64,000 nucleotides of DNA from NCBI GenBank assembly GCA_025618425.1, contig CM046850.1, positions 12,498,971-12,562,970 on the forward strand. Reading direction: 5' to 3'. The position numbers were made by a program, and so were the translations under genes. The notes below the pieces were generated by a model. It did not search any database. It was not told the origin of the DNA and saw only the letters and a program-made list of their open reading frames with translations. Of the stretch, positions 43,776-55,368 are shown one piece after another; the first letter of the stretch is position 1; the number at the start of each line of letters is the position of its first letter. Source of the DNA: Heliocidaris tuberculata (Eukaryota; Echinodermata; Echinoidea; Camarodonta; Echinometridae).

Positions 43776-44798
43776 CAGTATGTCCCTCAAAAATTACAAT
43801 TGGAATTTCAGCTTTCAAAATTATGAATTATGAACTACAACTAATTATCTGTATTTCATCGAAAACTCTATCCGATTTGATGCACTAGTCACGAAATAGG
43901 ATTTTTAAAAACATGTCATAAGTCCCTTCCAAGATTTGACAAGAGGGAGACGCACGAAGCATGCACAATTAACAATTCCACACTAATTTCAAATGGTTTG
44001 AAAAGGAACTTGCTGTTTTGTTTTATCTGCTATAATTACTAAGGCAATGTTTCATTTATCATCATAATTATCATTGTCGTTCTTGTTTTTATTTTATTTA
44101 TTTTTTTTGATATTTGGATATTTTGTCCCAAACGAAGTAAATCATGTATATAAAAAGATAAGCAGTTTTCAGTCTTAAACATGTTGCATACCTGCCAACC
44201 CTCCATAGGGGGAAAAATAAGAATCTTGCGAGGCAAAATTAGAAATACAGTGTATATTGTATGCTTTCACAAAGAAGTTTTCATGAAAAGAGAGGAATCT
44301 AGGGCTCTTCACATTAGTTTGAAGGTGAAAGATAGGAATTATTCCTCTAAAATAGGAATGGTCTCATTTATGATGATGGTCATTTGTAACTGAAAGTGAA
44401 TGATTCCAAAAAAAAAAAATGAAACTGTTTAATAAAATGACTTGTCTTGATCTCAGGAAGATATTCTTTACATTATTATTAACCTTTGTTAACTTAAAGT
44501 GATATGCAAAGAAATTAAATAAATGTAAGTAAACACGTCTATTATGAACAAAATACTTCCATTCAAGTAAATGCCAAGAACATCCAAGACACAGAAGATG
44601 GAAAAGGGGGACCCATGACATGCTTTACATAGATCCCTATTCTTCTTGAATATTGGACCAAATCGGACGGGGTCTTCACTGACTGGTAGAGAAATAGCTA
44701 TAGTTTCATAATCCAGTATTGTCTTGTCATATTGCAAAACGATTTCTTTCGTAATCGATACCCAAATGCCGACTGTAATTTTTTTCTGGGACATACTG
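43776..44798. mobile_element. TA-flanked element with CAGTATGTCCC ends
   Basis: The left end CAGTATGTCCCTCAAAAATT (then ACA) and the right end TGTAATTTTTTTCTGGGACATACTG, in two parts, are inverted repeats of ~25 bp flanked by TA (43774-43775 and 44799-44800). The size is 1,023 bp. TA duplication is the rule for Tc1/mariner elements. No DDE transposase frame remains. The 127-residue - strand frame is partly made of terminal repeat and is not recognisable. Confidence 0.75.
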
Positions 44799-44800
44799 TA

Positions 44801-45595
44801 TAAGAAAAAAAGACTGCGAATCCAATTAATTAAATATACTTCATGAATTCTTAGTGGTTGATATTTTGTCACTGTTGCTATATAAAATGAACACTTTAGA
44901 GGAATATGGGCCCTATTAATCAGTATATTTCACAGTAACTTTTGTGGTGATCATTGACAAATCATTTTCTCTTACCATTCCTTCCTTCAACCTGACCTCT
45001 TTCCTCTTGTCATCTTTTGTTTCTTCTGTTCATTTTGTTCTCTCTTCTTTACTTGTCCAGAGGCTGATGTAAAAATTGATATTGTGATTTCATTCAAAAA
45101 TGAAGTTTAATCATTTGTACATTGATTGTTTATGTGTCTTAGAGACAGTCATTTTTTTGCCGTTGTTTGTTTTCAAATCAAATTCAGTTCTGGCTCTGTA
45201 GTCTAGACGGAAATAGGGGTCCCCGTGCACCATCGAGATACATTTTTAAACCAATTTTTTTTTGTAATGCCTGAAGTGTCTAGTTAATGAATTGTTATGT
45301 CCCCATTGCCAAATCGTGTCCCAAGGGATTCAAGATGAAATTAGCATTTCTATTAAACTATACATTATGCAAATATAGGCTAAAGAAAATAGCTTTTCTA
45401 AGTAATTTCGGAAGTTGGAGTTTTATCAAATATGTTTTCAGTACATGTTTACACTTATATCCAAGGTATATTTTGCTTCCAAATATAGTGTTAAGGATCG
45501 AGGTTACATTTTGTTTTCTTTCACTAGAAATATTTTCTTTCTGATTGTATAGAGACCTGTATAGCTGAACCAGGTGTTCATTATAGGTTGCGTAA
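44801..45595. other. Non-coding stretch, nothing clear
   Basis: AT-rich, without recognisable gene or bounded repeat. The frame at 45287-45544 is not supported by any family feature. Confidence 0.4.
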
Positions 45596-46636
45596 TGACA
45601 TTAGGCCGTTTTGGCGGCGACATTCTTCTTTTACAGCGCAGTAATTACTGTATGCATTTGTTAGGCCGTATGTTATCATACGCGGGTGAGTAGCCCCATC
45701 TGTATAAGGTGTGGTCAGTTCGCAGAACTATTTGACCATCTACGTGCACAGACGTGTTGTAGAAGCAGGGCAAGTCCAGCTGTTTGTATTTGGAGATTCT
45801 TCGGCTGGGAGATTGGGACTACAGCTGGTCCAATACTGAGTTGCAGGCTAGTTGCAGGCTAGTTGCAGGCTAGTTGGTTGATGAAGTGGTCTACTCGTAG
45901 CAGTGGCGGGTAGTGAGTAGTAGCCGACTATGGAGTTTGCAGTCTGGGTAGTAATGGTAGTTGCAGCCTGGGTAGCAGTTGCTTGACCTTTGTTTGACCT
46001 TGGGTAGGCATCTTTTTATGGTTTTGATTTGATATTTTAAATCAAACAGTGATACTTATATATGTTTATCATACAATGATATCAATGAGTAAAGATTAGA
46101 TTAATGCTTTACCATGTTTTAATAATGTTATAAAGGTTTGAGTTATGAAGATTTGATTTAATCATTATCAGTGAGTTTGAAGAGATAATGCATTGTATGG
46201 AGTTAAAAGTGTAGTTAATTGACTTACGATTCTTTGATTGAAATGCTTTCTATTAAGATTAACAGAGGCATAACTTGTATTGGGTACAGTTGTAAACATG
46301 TGTTTGGGATTCTTACAAGGGAGTTGTTTGGACTTGAGAAATCTCTAACTTAGTAAAAGTACAGGATATATTTTTGCAGCAAAATGTTATCTAATGACTA
46401 GAAGACTATTTCTATACAATGTATAACTACAAACAAATATCATGAATATGTATGTGAACATTATCATTGAATTAACTGTTGAGTCTGTAATATGATTTAT
46501 CACTGGCTTTTTCAGTATCTTTACAGGGTTTTTTTTTGTTTTGACACAGAATAAAGTTCAGTGACCTTAGATCTGCTGTCCTGTTTCCTAATTGAACTGC
46601 CTGGCCCCTAGCAAGGTCCAACCCCCACCCACGACA
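45596..46636 (+). mobile_element. Probable solo LTR
   Basis: It begins TGACATTAGG and ends CCACCCACGACA (TG...CA), flanked by GTAA on both sides (45592-45595 and 46637-46640). A polyadenylation signal AATAAA stands near 46550, about 85 bp before the end, as expected for the R region of an LTR. TATAAGG occurs near 45700. A small triplication GTTGCAGGCTA (45841-45872) lies inside. No internal gag-pol sequence borders it, so it would be a solo LTR from recombination. The superfamily is not determined. Confidence 0.5.
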
Positions 46637-46904
46637 GTAATATTAGTATAATGAGTCGATTTAGAGAGTTATTTTCATAATTTGATTGACCTGGATTGCA
46701 CAAAACAAAAAAGTGTGAAAAAGTGCCAAAACTTTCACTAAAAATCGGGCATCCGAACACCTTTACATTATGTAGAAAATATATCATCATGTTTTTGCTG
46801 CAGTATGTTGAGAGGGATATAATCATGATTTCATGCATAAATGAGCACTTATACTGTAACAGTGTCCCAGTATGGTCATCCTAAATAAATGATACATCTC
46901 AGTC

Positions 46905-47490
46905 AAAGATATAATTATTAAACAACACAAGAAAATGGCTACAGTAATTGTAGGAGCTAATGTAAGAACCCCAACTCAAGAAAACCTCAATATACTCAAG
47001 TGGGTCAATATTCTGGATAGGTGCAAGTTTTTAAAATGCAAGATTTTTTTTTTTCTGTTCTCGAAAGTCAAACTCCGATTTATATTTTAGAAATGTTTCA
47101 AAAAACCCAATCTGTGCATAGTTATGGAACACGTATAGTGCGGAAAACGCAGGTCTGATTATACCCAAAATCAAAACACAAATGGGGAAACAGAGTTATA
47201 CATACGAAGGTGCTGTACTCTGGAATAGTTTACCAAATTATATTAAAAATGCTTCATCAAGTTCATTGTTTTCTCTTTTGTTTCGGCGCCGTTTTCATTC
47301 TAATTCTTGAATTGGCCTATTGTAGAGACTCCAAAAGTGTGCTATGCAATTACTTTGTTGTTCAGTCGTATTGTTTAAGTATCAATATGTTTGTATCTTA
47401 TGTATTTTTGCTGTAGGGCCTCTACGGAAAACAGTGCTTAATCACTGATGGAGCCACGCTACTGAAATAAGACAAATTAATAAATAAAAT
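46905..47490 (+). pseudogene. CR1-like LINE 3' fragment
   Basis: Readable pieces, with frameshifts, are ATVIVGANVRTPTQENLNIL and LKWVNILDRCKF (46935-47035), then near 47180-47305 YEGAVLWNSLPNYIKNASSS and SLFSLLFRRRF. These correspond to the end of CR1-type ORF2 (LWNSLP motif). The 3' end has CTGTAGGGCCTCTACGGAAA and a (AATA)n tail at 47475-47500, closely similar in layout to the tail of the LINE at 26750-26830. The domain order fits but the catalytic RT is absent. Confidence 0.75.
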
Positions 47491-47500
47491 AAATAAATAA

Positions 47501-48063
47501 AGATTAGGAAATATGGCGCGTTTCATGCAAAGTCGGGACCCACTGGGTATTATGTGCGAAACCCCATAATTAAAACAATAATATCCAGAGAACTAGTTCT
47601 GCATAACAATCTGTATCATGTAAAAGCTGAAGTTCTCCTATTTTCATGGTGTAATCAGCTAAGCATAATGTATTGTCGAACGAACTTTTATTAAGCTTTT
47701 CGTTCGAAGACGCTATTTTGGGTTGTCCAAAGGCGCTATTGTTGAAGTGATGCATATAAATTATTGGGGGTAGGTCGCCTCTTTAAGTTAAAACGGTAAG
47801 ATCCTGACAACTAGTTCCGCATAACGGCCTACATCATGTAAAAGCTAAATATCTCTTTTTTTTTCATGGTGTAATAAGCTAAGCATATGAAATGTCGTGC
47901 GAAATTTTATAATACTTTTCATTCAGGACTTCATTCTTAGTTTCAGTACTTCGCTTCAAAACGCTACTCGCGAATTTATTCATGAAACCATTAAACTTTG
48001 CATAATTAGTCTAAACTGTTACTGCTATGCCCTTTAGACTTCAATATGAAACGAAATAATACA
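47501..48063. other. Duplicated non-coding segment
   Basis: Two related stretches, 47575-47690 and 47795-47915, share AGAACTAGTTCTGCATAAC-like, ATCATGTAAAAGCT and TTTCATGGTGTAAT.AGCTAAGCATA phrases, a tandem duplication of roughly 220 bp period. No gene is seen. Confidence 0.6.
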
Positions 48064-48067
48064 TTAA

Positions 48068-48473
48068 CCCTTTCAAGACAATTGACCACATTTTGTGGTT
48101 TGGCTCAATAACTTTTGATTCAGAGCTCTAAAAAATATACCAGATGCAGGAGTAGAAAGAGCAAAAAATTCTGCACACACTAATGTATTTTTGGTTCATG
48201 ACCACATTGCGTTTGATGCCAGGAATTTTTAAAACAAGAATAAGCTTTAAAATCCTTAAATTGGCAACACATTGAGAGGTTTAAAATCATTGTTTTTCAT
48301 CAAAATTGGCAATTTTTCAACTTTTCAACAAAATTTTTAACCATGAATATTGTTTTAAAAAATATCACACCTTATTAGAACCATGTAGCACTAAAAGAAA
48401 AATATCATTATTGCCAATTTGAAGAACAAAATGTGATCAATTTAGCCCTTAAATAATTCCTGTCCTGAAAGGG
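48068..48473. mobile_element. TTAA-flanked element (family 3)
   Basis: The ends CCCTTTCAAGACA and TGTCCTGAAAGGG are flanked by exact TTAA (48064-48067 and 48474-48477). The element is 406 bp, AT-rich, with internal partial symmetry and no coding. A second copy, inverted and cut off by the window end, starts at 63774. Confidence 0.85.
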
Positions 48474-48639
48474 TTAAGACAGCTTTTCTACCTTCATGAA
48501 TTCCCCAATTAGGAAATAAATTCTGTTGTACCTTTTTTTTAGCATTGATTTTTATTTTTGAAAACTTTTTTATTTTTCGATCGGCCGTTTCGGTGATACT
48601 CTAATATTGGTCGCTGAACTTGGGGTCGCAGACTCCAAT

Positions 48640-49113
48640 GCAAAAGCGGCTTTATCAAATAGAATAGAAATATATAATAAATTAACATTATCAGAAATTA
48701 AGCAACTAATATTACAAAGTTCCAAAATACTTTGGAAAGAAAGATGGAATCAAACAAATCGGCCTTGAAAGAGCTACAGACATCGGTGATATCTCCATAT
48801 ATTATGTAATCTAGGAAGACAAGAAACTATAGTCCATCGTCTCCGCGTAGGAGTTATTGGTCTTAATCAAGGTCTCTTAAGATTGTGTATTCATCCAACA
48901 GGTTTCTGTGACAGATGCCCTGAGGTAGAAACTGTCAGACATTACCGTGTATTTTGTCCGAAATATATTATTGAGAGAGCGATGCTTCTATCAGAATTAA
49001 TTGAATCTCAGCCAGGGCAAATAATGGAGTATATATATAAAAAAAGAGATCCAGGTATACAAAAAGCTATACTACGTTTCGTTTCGAGAACGAAACGTTT
49101 CAGTAAAGAATAG
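48640..49113 (+). pseudogene. LINE ORF2 C-terminal fragment with zinc-knuckle
   Basis: Readable in broken frames are KILWKERWNQ, TIVHRLRVGVIGLNQGLLRL, then IHPTGFCDRCPEVETVRHYR, VFCPKYIIERAMLLSELIES. The C-x2-C-(x7)-H-(x4)-C pattern near the end is typical of the cysteine-histidine tail after the RT or RNase H of jockey/I-like LINEs. A stop and a frameshift near 48767 show it is dead. It is followed by a non-coding tail up to about 49390. Confidence 0.6.
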
Positions 49114-49532
49114 TTCAATTACCATTATGTGTATGTATGTATAGGTATGTGCATTAGATATGTTCAACAAAAAAAAAAACCTTGTGTGAGTTAATTTAGA
49201 TTAAATTTATATAATAATTATTTATCCTTATAATGCATATCAACGAATACGTATGTAAATAGGCTATATAGCTATATCCTATTGAAGAGTATTAAAGAGA
49301 GATTTATTTATAGCTATAGGATGCACATGTTGTTTACTAACCAAGCCCAAAGTTGTTTTTCGCCTTGTGTGATGAAATAAATATTGTAAAAACCCATCTA
49401 TACGCACACAGAGCCCTTCGTAGGGCTCTGTACGCATAGGTACACGAGCGCCCCCTCGCCCATGCTTGAGTTACCTAAGCGCAGGCTCGACCGAAAAATC
49501 GGCGCAACGTAACGCGTAAGATTGCATCTTGG

Positions 49533-49848
49533 CGGTCCTACTAAAAGCAGCCAACAGCAGCCAACAGCAGCCAACAGCAGCCAACAGCCGCCAACAGCAG
49601 AGTTGAAAACTTGCCGAAAACAAATCCCGGAGCAGCCAAGAAACAACCAAAACGCTCCTTAAATATTGCTAAGGCTATTCTGAATATTATGGTACGAAAT
49701 CAGCAAAAAATAAGTTATTTTAGGGCCTAAAATCAGCAAAGGAATAAAATTATAAAAAATGATCGATATGGTTGTTGGCGGCTTTTAGTAGATCGGACTC
49801 TTAGCGGCTCTTGGCGGCTTTTGGTAAATCGATTACCGTGTCTTGGTA
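49533..49848 (+). repeat. Left arm of foldback element
   Basis: The tandem-repeat outer domain (49546-49600) is followed by GAGTTGAAAACTTGCC, CCGGAGCAGCCAAGAAACAA, TGGTACGAAATCAGC and ends TCGATTACCGTGTCTTGGTA. It pairs with 53079-53385. Confidence 0.9.
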
Positions 49849-50249
49849 TACTGTTGGCGGGTCCTACTAAAAGCCGCCAACAGCAGCCAACAGCAGCCAA
49901 CAGGATTTTTTTTGTTTTTAAGAATCTTTTATTACTTCATTTTTCAAAATAACATTTTCGCAATAATCAAGGTAAAATATACAAACAAATATATTCACAT
50001 GCAGTATCATTGTGCCAAATTACATAATAATAAGTAACCATAATATTTTACATGCATGTATTAAATAGTAAATTATGCAATATATGGAAGTCTTTGTGAT
50101 AAAAAAGGGGGAAAATATAAAAAGAAGATGAAAAGGAAGAAAATGAGAGAAAAAAAAAAGAAAAGGCCCCCTCCCCCCATTGTGTCCGTTGTTCCTCCTC
50201 AGATTTTAAAAAACTACAGTTCAGAATTTTCTTCATGATTTCGATGTTA
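49849..50249 (-). other. LINE 3' untranslated region and inner foldback unit
   Basis: 49859-49903 repeats the foldback terminus. From about 49904 the - strand LINE ends in an A-rich tail (AAAACAAAAAAAAT). Between this and the ORF end is an AT- and purine/pyrimidine-rich 3' UTR. Confidence 0.65.
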
Positions 50250-53078
50250 TTAAGCACGCTTAGCTCCCCATGTCCATCTCTTCGTCCCGGAAATCAAAAT
50301 GTTCCCATTTTCTAAGGTGTAATGAGAGGGTACCTCTCTCCAAGCCAATTTTTTCTCTTCTAATCGATTGTCTGACATCATTGCTTTAATTTCTTTTTCG
50401 GTCGGAGGTGTCGCTCTTTTCCTACATTGGAAAGTCATATATTTAACTAATAGAATAAGATGATTTACTAAATTTTCTCTCCCCACATTTTCCATATTAA
50501 TTCCTAAATAAATTTTCTCCCAGTTCAAATCTTTCAAAATAGGATACTTGAATTCAATGCTAACCTTTTCCCACATATTTTGAATGTGAACACACTCGTA
50601 AAAAACATGACTATATGTTTCCTCTTCTTTCTTACAAAAGGAAAAACAATTGTTTGAAACTACACCAAAACGATACAAATGATGGTTTGTATAAATAATG
50701 CTATGTAACATTTTGAATTGAAATTCTCGTAGCTTGCTATTAAGAGTACATTTCCTTAAATTAGTAAATGCTCTTTCTGCACATATAATGGGTATATTAA
50801 ACGAATCTTTCAACTTATTCAGAACAGATGAATTTTCAGATTTGTTATCAAGTAACTGTAGGTATAATCTTTTTGATGGGATTTCACTTAAGGGTATTAC
50901 TCTGTCACCCAATACAAAGTTGATTTCTCCCTTATCTAATCCTATTTTCTCCTCTTCTTTTCTCACCATTTTTTTCTTCCAACTATCTGGGATCATTCCA
51001 AAAATATATTTTATTCGTGATATGTTCCATGTAAACAAACATTTTCTGATGAAATAATCATCCGATCTTAATCTACCATTCTTTTCAATAATGTGCTCCA
51101 GTCGAAATATGCCTTTTGCAAATAGGCTATGATCAAATATACTAGAACCACGAAAAATTATATACTTATTATTAAAAAGGAGTTCCTTTCCTTTAAAATC
51201 ATCATACTTCTCTCTTAAATATCCTACTTCTAACCACGTATCTAATAACTCTAAATAAAATGGAGGTAGATCTATCCTTAACATTCCAACAAAGTAATTG
51301 CATTGAAAAATAAATTTTCCTCCATAAAGGTGCATTGCATATTCAAAATATTGTTTCCATTTCATTCGTTGATCTCCCATTAAGAGTCTCTTAACCCACA
51401 TGATCCTTTGCACTTTGATAAATAATCGAAAATCCATCATTTTAAGCCCCCCTTTCTTATAATTTAAGAACAAGGTACTCCTTTTAATTTTATCTTTCCC
51501 TTTCCATAAAAATTCAAAACACATTTTGTCCAAAGACTGAAACACCCATTCTGGAACGGGGATGAGAGATGCTACATACACTAGTTTAGAATATATAAAA
51601 GTTTTCAATAATTGGATTTTTCCCATCAACGTTAGATCTCTCTGTTTCCACCATGTTAAGGACTTTTTTATTTTACTCAGAATCTCTTTGTAGTTCATAG
51701 ACTCCTTTACATTTACATCTAAACTGAAATACACTCCTAGTATTCTAACGAGTTGTACTTCCTTTCCAAAAGGCAGCGACCTACTTATGTCTTTAGTAGG
51801 ACCTATCATCATAATGTATGTTTTATCTTTGTTATATTTCAAACCAGACATATTCTTGAATTTTTCAATCAAAACCTCCAATCTTTTCAACGATTCCATG
51901 TTTCGAACAAAAAGTGTTATATCATCTGCGTACAATATTTGTTTTACCTCAGTTGAACCACATCGAATACCTAAAACATGATTATCATTTCGTATCATAT
52001 GTGCAAGAACCTCAATACATAGAATAAACAGATACGGTGATACTGGGTCTCCTTGTCTTACTCCCCTTTCTATTCTAAAATAACCTGTTGAATTTCCCCC
52101 ATTTAAAACACAACTAAGAGCATTATTATACATTACTTTGATCCATTTGCGAAATAATTGTCCAAATCCAAACTCTTTTAGCACTTTTTGTAAAAACATA
52201 TGTGAAACCGAGTCGAATGCTTTCTCGAAATCCACTGCTACTAAATATCCGGGTATGTTGTTATGCGTCGTAAAAAATAACATATCATCAATCAACCTTA
52301 TTGCTTCACCGATATTCCTATTTTGCATGTAACCAACTTGATCCGGTAAAATTACCTCTTCTAAAACTTCCTTAATTCTAATTGACAAAATTTTTGAAAG
52401 AATTTTATAATCTAAATTTGACAAGGATATTGGTCTATAATTTTCAATCATTAATGGATCCTTCCCTTCTTTTTCAATTAAAGTAATTATCGCTTGCCTC
52501 TGAGATGCAGCTAACTCACCATGACAAAATGCTCCTAGGATCCTACAACTAAACCCCCTACCGCAGGCCAAAATATATTATAAAATTCCAGTGTTAAGCC
52601 ATCATTACCTGGTTACTTATTAAGTTTCATTTGCGTAAGTGCTGCTAAACATTCCCCTTCCGTAATAATTCCTTCACACTGCTCTTTTGATTCTCTACTT
52701 AACTTAGGTAAATCTTTCAAAAATAGATGTAACCCTGCATCTATATCTTTTTCTAATATATCTGGCTTCGCATATAATTGACTATAGAATGTTTTAATTT
52801 CTTGATTAATTTCCTTCTCATCACAACTTATACATTCACCCGTTACAAACAATCTCCGTATCATGCTTTTCTTTTTATTGGACTTTAGTAGCTGATTAAA
52901 ATAATGAGAATTTCTTTCCCCATTTTCATACCACGATGCCCTCGACCTTATTTTTAATCCCTCGTTAGCGTAATCATATAGCGCCTGTAAGCCTCTCCGT
53001 TTACAATCTAACGATTCCAAAATCTCGGCATCTACATGTATCCCATCTAACAATAACCTTTCTAATTCCTGAATTTCC
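50250..53078 (-). pseudogene. LINE (L1/Tx1-like) ORF2 reverse transcriptase, broken
   Basis: Non-LTR reverse transcriptase that in life copies its RNA at a nicked target. The upstream frame (53075 to 52613) holds the linker SRASWYENGERNSHYF and ends at an in-frame TAA before PGNDGLT. A frameshift follows near 52565. The long frame 52571-50250 carries NYRPISLSNLDYKILSKIL, VDFEKAFDSVSH (about residues 113-124), GVRQGDPVSPYLF, the catalytic LYADDITLFV (213-222) and a C-terminal CFSFCKKEEETYSH...C knuckle before W. The NYRPISL/YKI/SKIL style and the tail suggest the L1/Tx1 group. Endonuclease and ORF1 are absent because the copy starts exactly at the inner edge of the foldback arm. One long frame of 773 codons is intact, so decay is recent. 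Confidence 0.9.
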
Positions 53079-53432
53079 TACCAAGACACGGTAATCGATT
53101 TACCAAAAGCCGCCAAGAGCCGCTAAGAGTCCGATCTACTAAAAGCCGCCAACAACCATATCGATCATTTATTTTTCATCATTTTATTCTTTTGCTGATT
53201 TTAGGCCCTAAAATAACTTATTTTTTGCTGATTTCGTACCATAATATTCAGAATAGCCTTAGCAATATTTAAGGAGCGTTTTGGTTGTTTCTTGGCTGCT
53301 CCGGGATTTGTTTTCGGCTAGTTTTCAACTCTGTTGGCGGCTGTTGGCTGCTGTTGGCTGCTGTTGGCTGCTTTTAGTAGGACCGCTGTTTGGGCTGCTG
53401 TTGGCTGCTGTTGGCGGCTTTTAGTAGGACCC
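53079..53432 (-). repeat. Right arm of foldback element
   Basis: Reverse complement of the left arm, plus ~45 bp of additional terminal unit ending GGCTTTTAGTAGGACC. The tandem outer domain reads GGCTGCTGTT repeated. Confidence 0.9.
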
Positions 53433-53849
53433 CATCTTGGAAAGGGCATTTACTATGCAGGGCAAGCGCAGTTGGAACTGTGCTGAAGATAGCGGTTGTT
53501 TTGGGGGAAATTTCAATGTAAATCTAGCGAAAAGAAATTAATTTTTAATTTTTTTTCCTTTAAATTTTTAGCAGAAAAAACAAACAAGAAAGATAAAATT
53601 ATAGAAATTATATAAATAATATCCATTAATAGAGAAAAGGAGAGAAAAAAACAAAAAAACAAAGAAACCCCCCAAAGTCAATGGCGACAATAGTCAAATA
53701 TGACTGATTGCCAATTAACATAAAGAAACAAGAAGAAGAAGAAGATTAGTTTAGTTTTAGTTTAGTTTATTATGACTCAACGGCCCACATGGGGTATGGG
53801 AGTATAATACAAAGTATGTACAAAATTGAAATATAATTATAAACAAATG

Positions 53850-53856
53850 TATATAC

Positions 53857-53935
<79 letters not shown>
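53850..53935 (+). repeat. (TA)n microsatellite
   Basis: About 80 bp of TA, within the 3' tail region of the decayed LINE. Confidence 0.95.
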
Positions 53936-54875
53936 CAGAATACAAATAAAAACAGTATGGAGAATAATGCAGGCACTGCCTGAAGTTGTAAAACATAAAA
54001 TTGTTAAAATATTTTTAAAAAAATATATAATCACGATATAATGACAGAATATAGTAATGTCGGATATCTAACGAAAAAAGGACATTATTTCTCTACAAAA
54101 CCTCGAAACATTGGACAGAGTCCTTTTTTTTTACTGGAATTAAACAATTCATTGAATTTAAATGTGTTAGGGTATTTCCAATAATACCTCTTGAGGAATT
54201 GTTTACGTTTGATCTCAAAGAAAGGACATATAAACAAATAGTGAAATTCATCACCGATATCATTTGTAGAACAATAATAAGTACATAAACATTCAGCTCT
54301 CGGAATTTGGCTGTAACGCCCAATCACTACTTTGGGGGAGTTTGTGATTGAGACATTGAAATGTGCCGAAATTTCTTCTATTATTTTTGTTAAGGTGAAT
54401 CAAGTACTTTTCAAAATCTCTGTTTGAAAATTCTATAAATAGTACATTGCTGGTTTAACTCAACATCACTGTGCCACTCCTGCTCACTTACATCTTGAAG
54501 CTTTTGGTTTACAATGCTTTTAAAATTTGATAAAGTCATGATGGCTTGATTTTTCCACAAGTCAGAAAGATCTAAATTATCAAGAATATTCTTCACTTTG
54601 AGAATCCAAGACATTTGATTATTTCCTTTCGAAAACACGGAAAATTCAAAATTATACATGACGTTTGATAACTTAGATGATTTTCCATACCAGAACATTA
54701 GCATTCGACAGGCAATATTTTTTTCTAGTTTGTATAGCGACCAAGTTTACCGTAAACCATGCAGTTGGGAGTCATTTTGTTTAAACCAAACATTTCTTTG
54801 CAGAACTTCAAATAGAACGTTTCAAGTTGGATTAGATTTTCAAAACCCCAAATCTCACTTCCATATAACAATATA

Positions 54876-55368
54876 CACTGTAAATCGCCTGAACACTTTG
54901 TGTAAACGCTTTTTTGTAACACTTTATAAACATCTAAACACGTTTATCATTATCATTTATCATTATCGCCTGTATGATGCTATAAAAATCCCTGTTTAGT
55001 TTTGGAACACTTCATAAACATTTAAACACGTTTATCCTATATGTTTAATTGGGAATCTTGAACACTTCATAAAAACTTAAACACGTTGAGATGTGTGTTT
55101 AGATGTTTATAGATGGTATGTTTATAAACACATGATTTCAAATTAAACTTGTCTATACGTGTCAAAGTGTTCCAAAATATTCATATTAAACGTGTTTGAG
55201 TGTAATTTATTAAACATTGTTTAAGTGTTTATGAAATGTTCCAAAATTAAACAGGGACCTCTGATATTATACAGGCGATAATGATAAATGATAATGATAA
55301 ACGTGTTTCGATGTTTATAAAGTGTTACAGAAAAGCGTTTATAAAAAGTGTTCAGACGATTTACAGTG
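54876..55368. mobile_element. 493-bp TA-flanked MITE inserted in LINE
   Basis: The left end CACTGTAAATCGCCTGAACA and the right end TGTTCAGACGATTTACAGTG are inverted, flanked by TA (54874-54875 and 55369-55370). The arms stay complementary for over 100 bp (AAACACGTTTATCATTATC against GATAATGATAAACGTGTTT). It interrupts the LINE frame between LPT and LLYGSEIWG. TA duplication fits a Tc1/mariner-type mobiliser. No transposase is present. Confidence 0.9.

Larger units (their letters stand above)
49533..53432. mobile_element. TU-like foldback element with 8-bp duplication, LINE inside
   Basis: CATCTTGG stands on both sides (49525-49532 and 53433-53440). The left arm (49533-49848) starts CGGTCCTACTAAAAGC, then has a ~10-bp tandem repeat CAGCAGCCAA, then unique arm sequence. 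The right arm (53079 to about 53385) is its reverse complement, nearly perfect by eye. An extra terminal unit (GGTCCTACTAAAAGCCGCC plus tandem repeats) lies inside the left arm (49859-49903) and outside the right arm (to 53432). Sea urchin TU elements are known for long inverted repeats with tandemly repeated outer domains and 8-bp duplications. The resemblance is by structure only. The centre is a broken LINE reverse transcriptase on the - strand. Confidence 0.85.

Noticed and set aside
44489..44872. 127-codon - strand frame
   Set aside because: Overlaps the terminal repeat of the TA-flanked element and resembles no transposase. Likely chance in AT-rich DNA.
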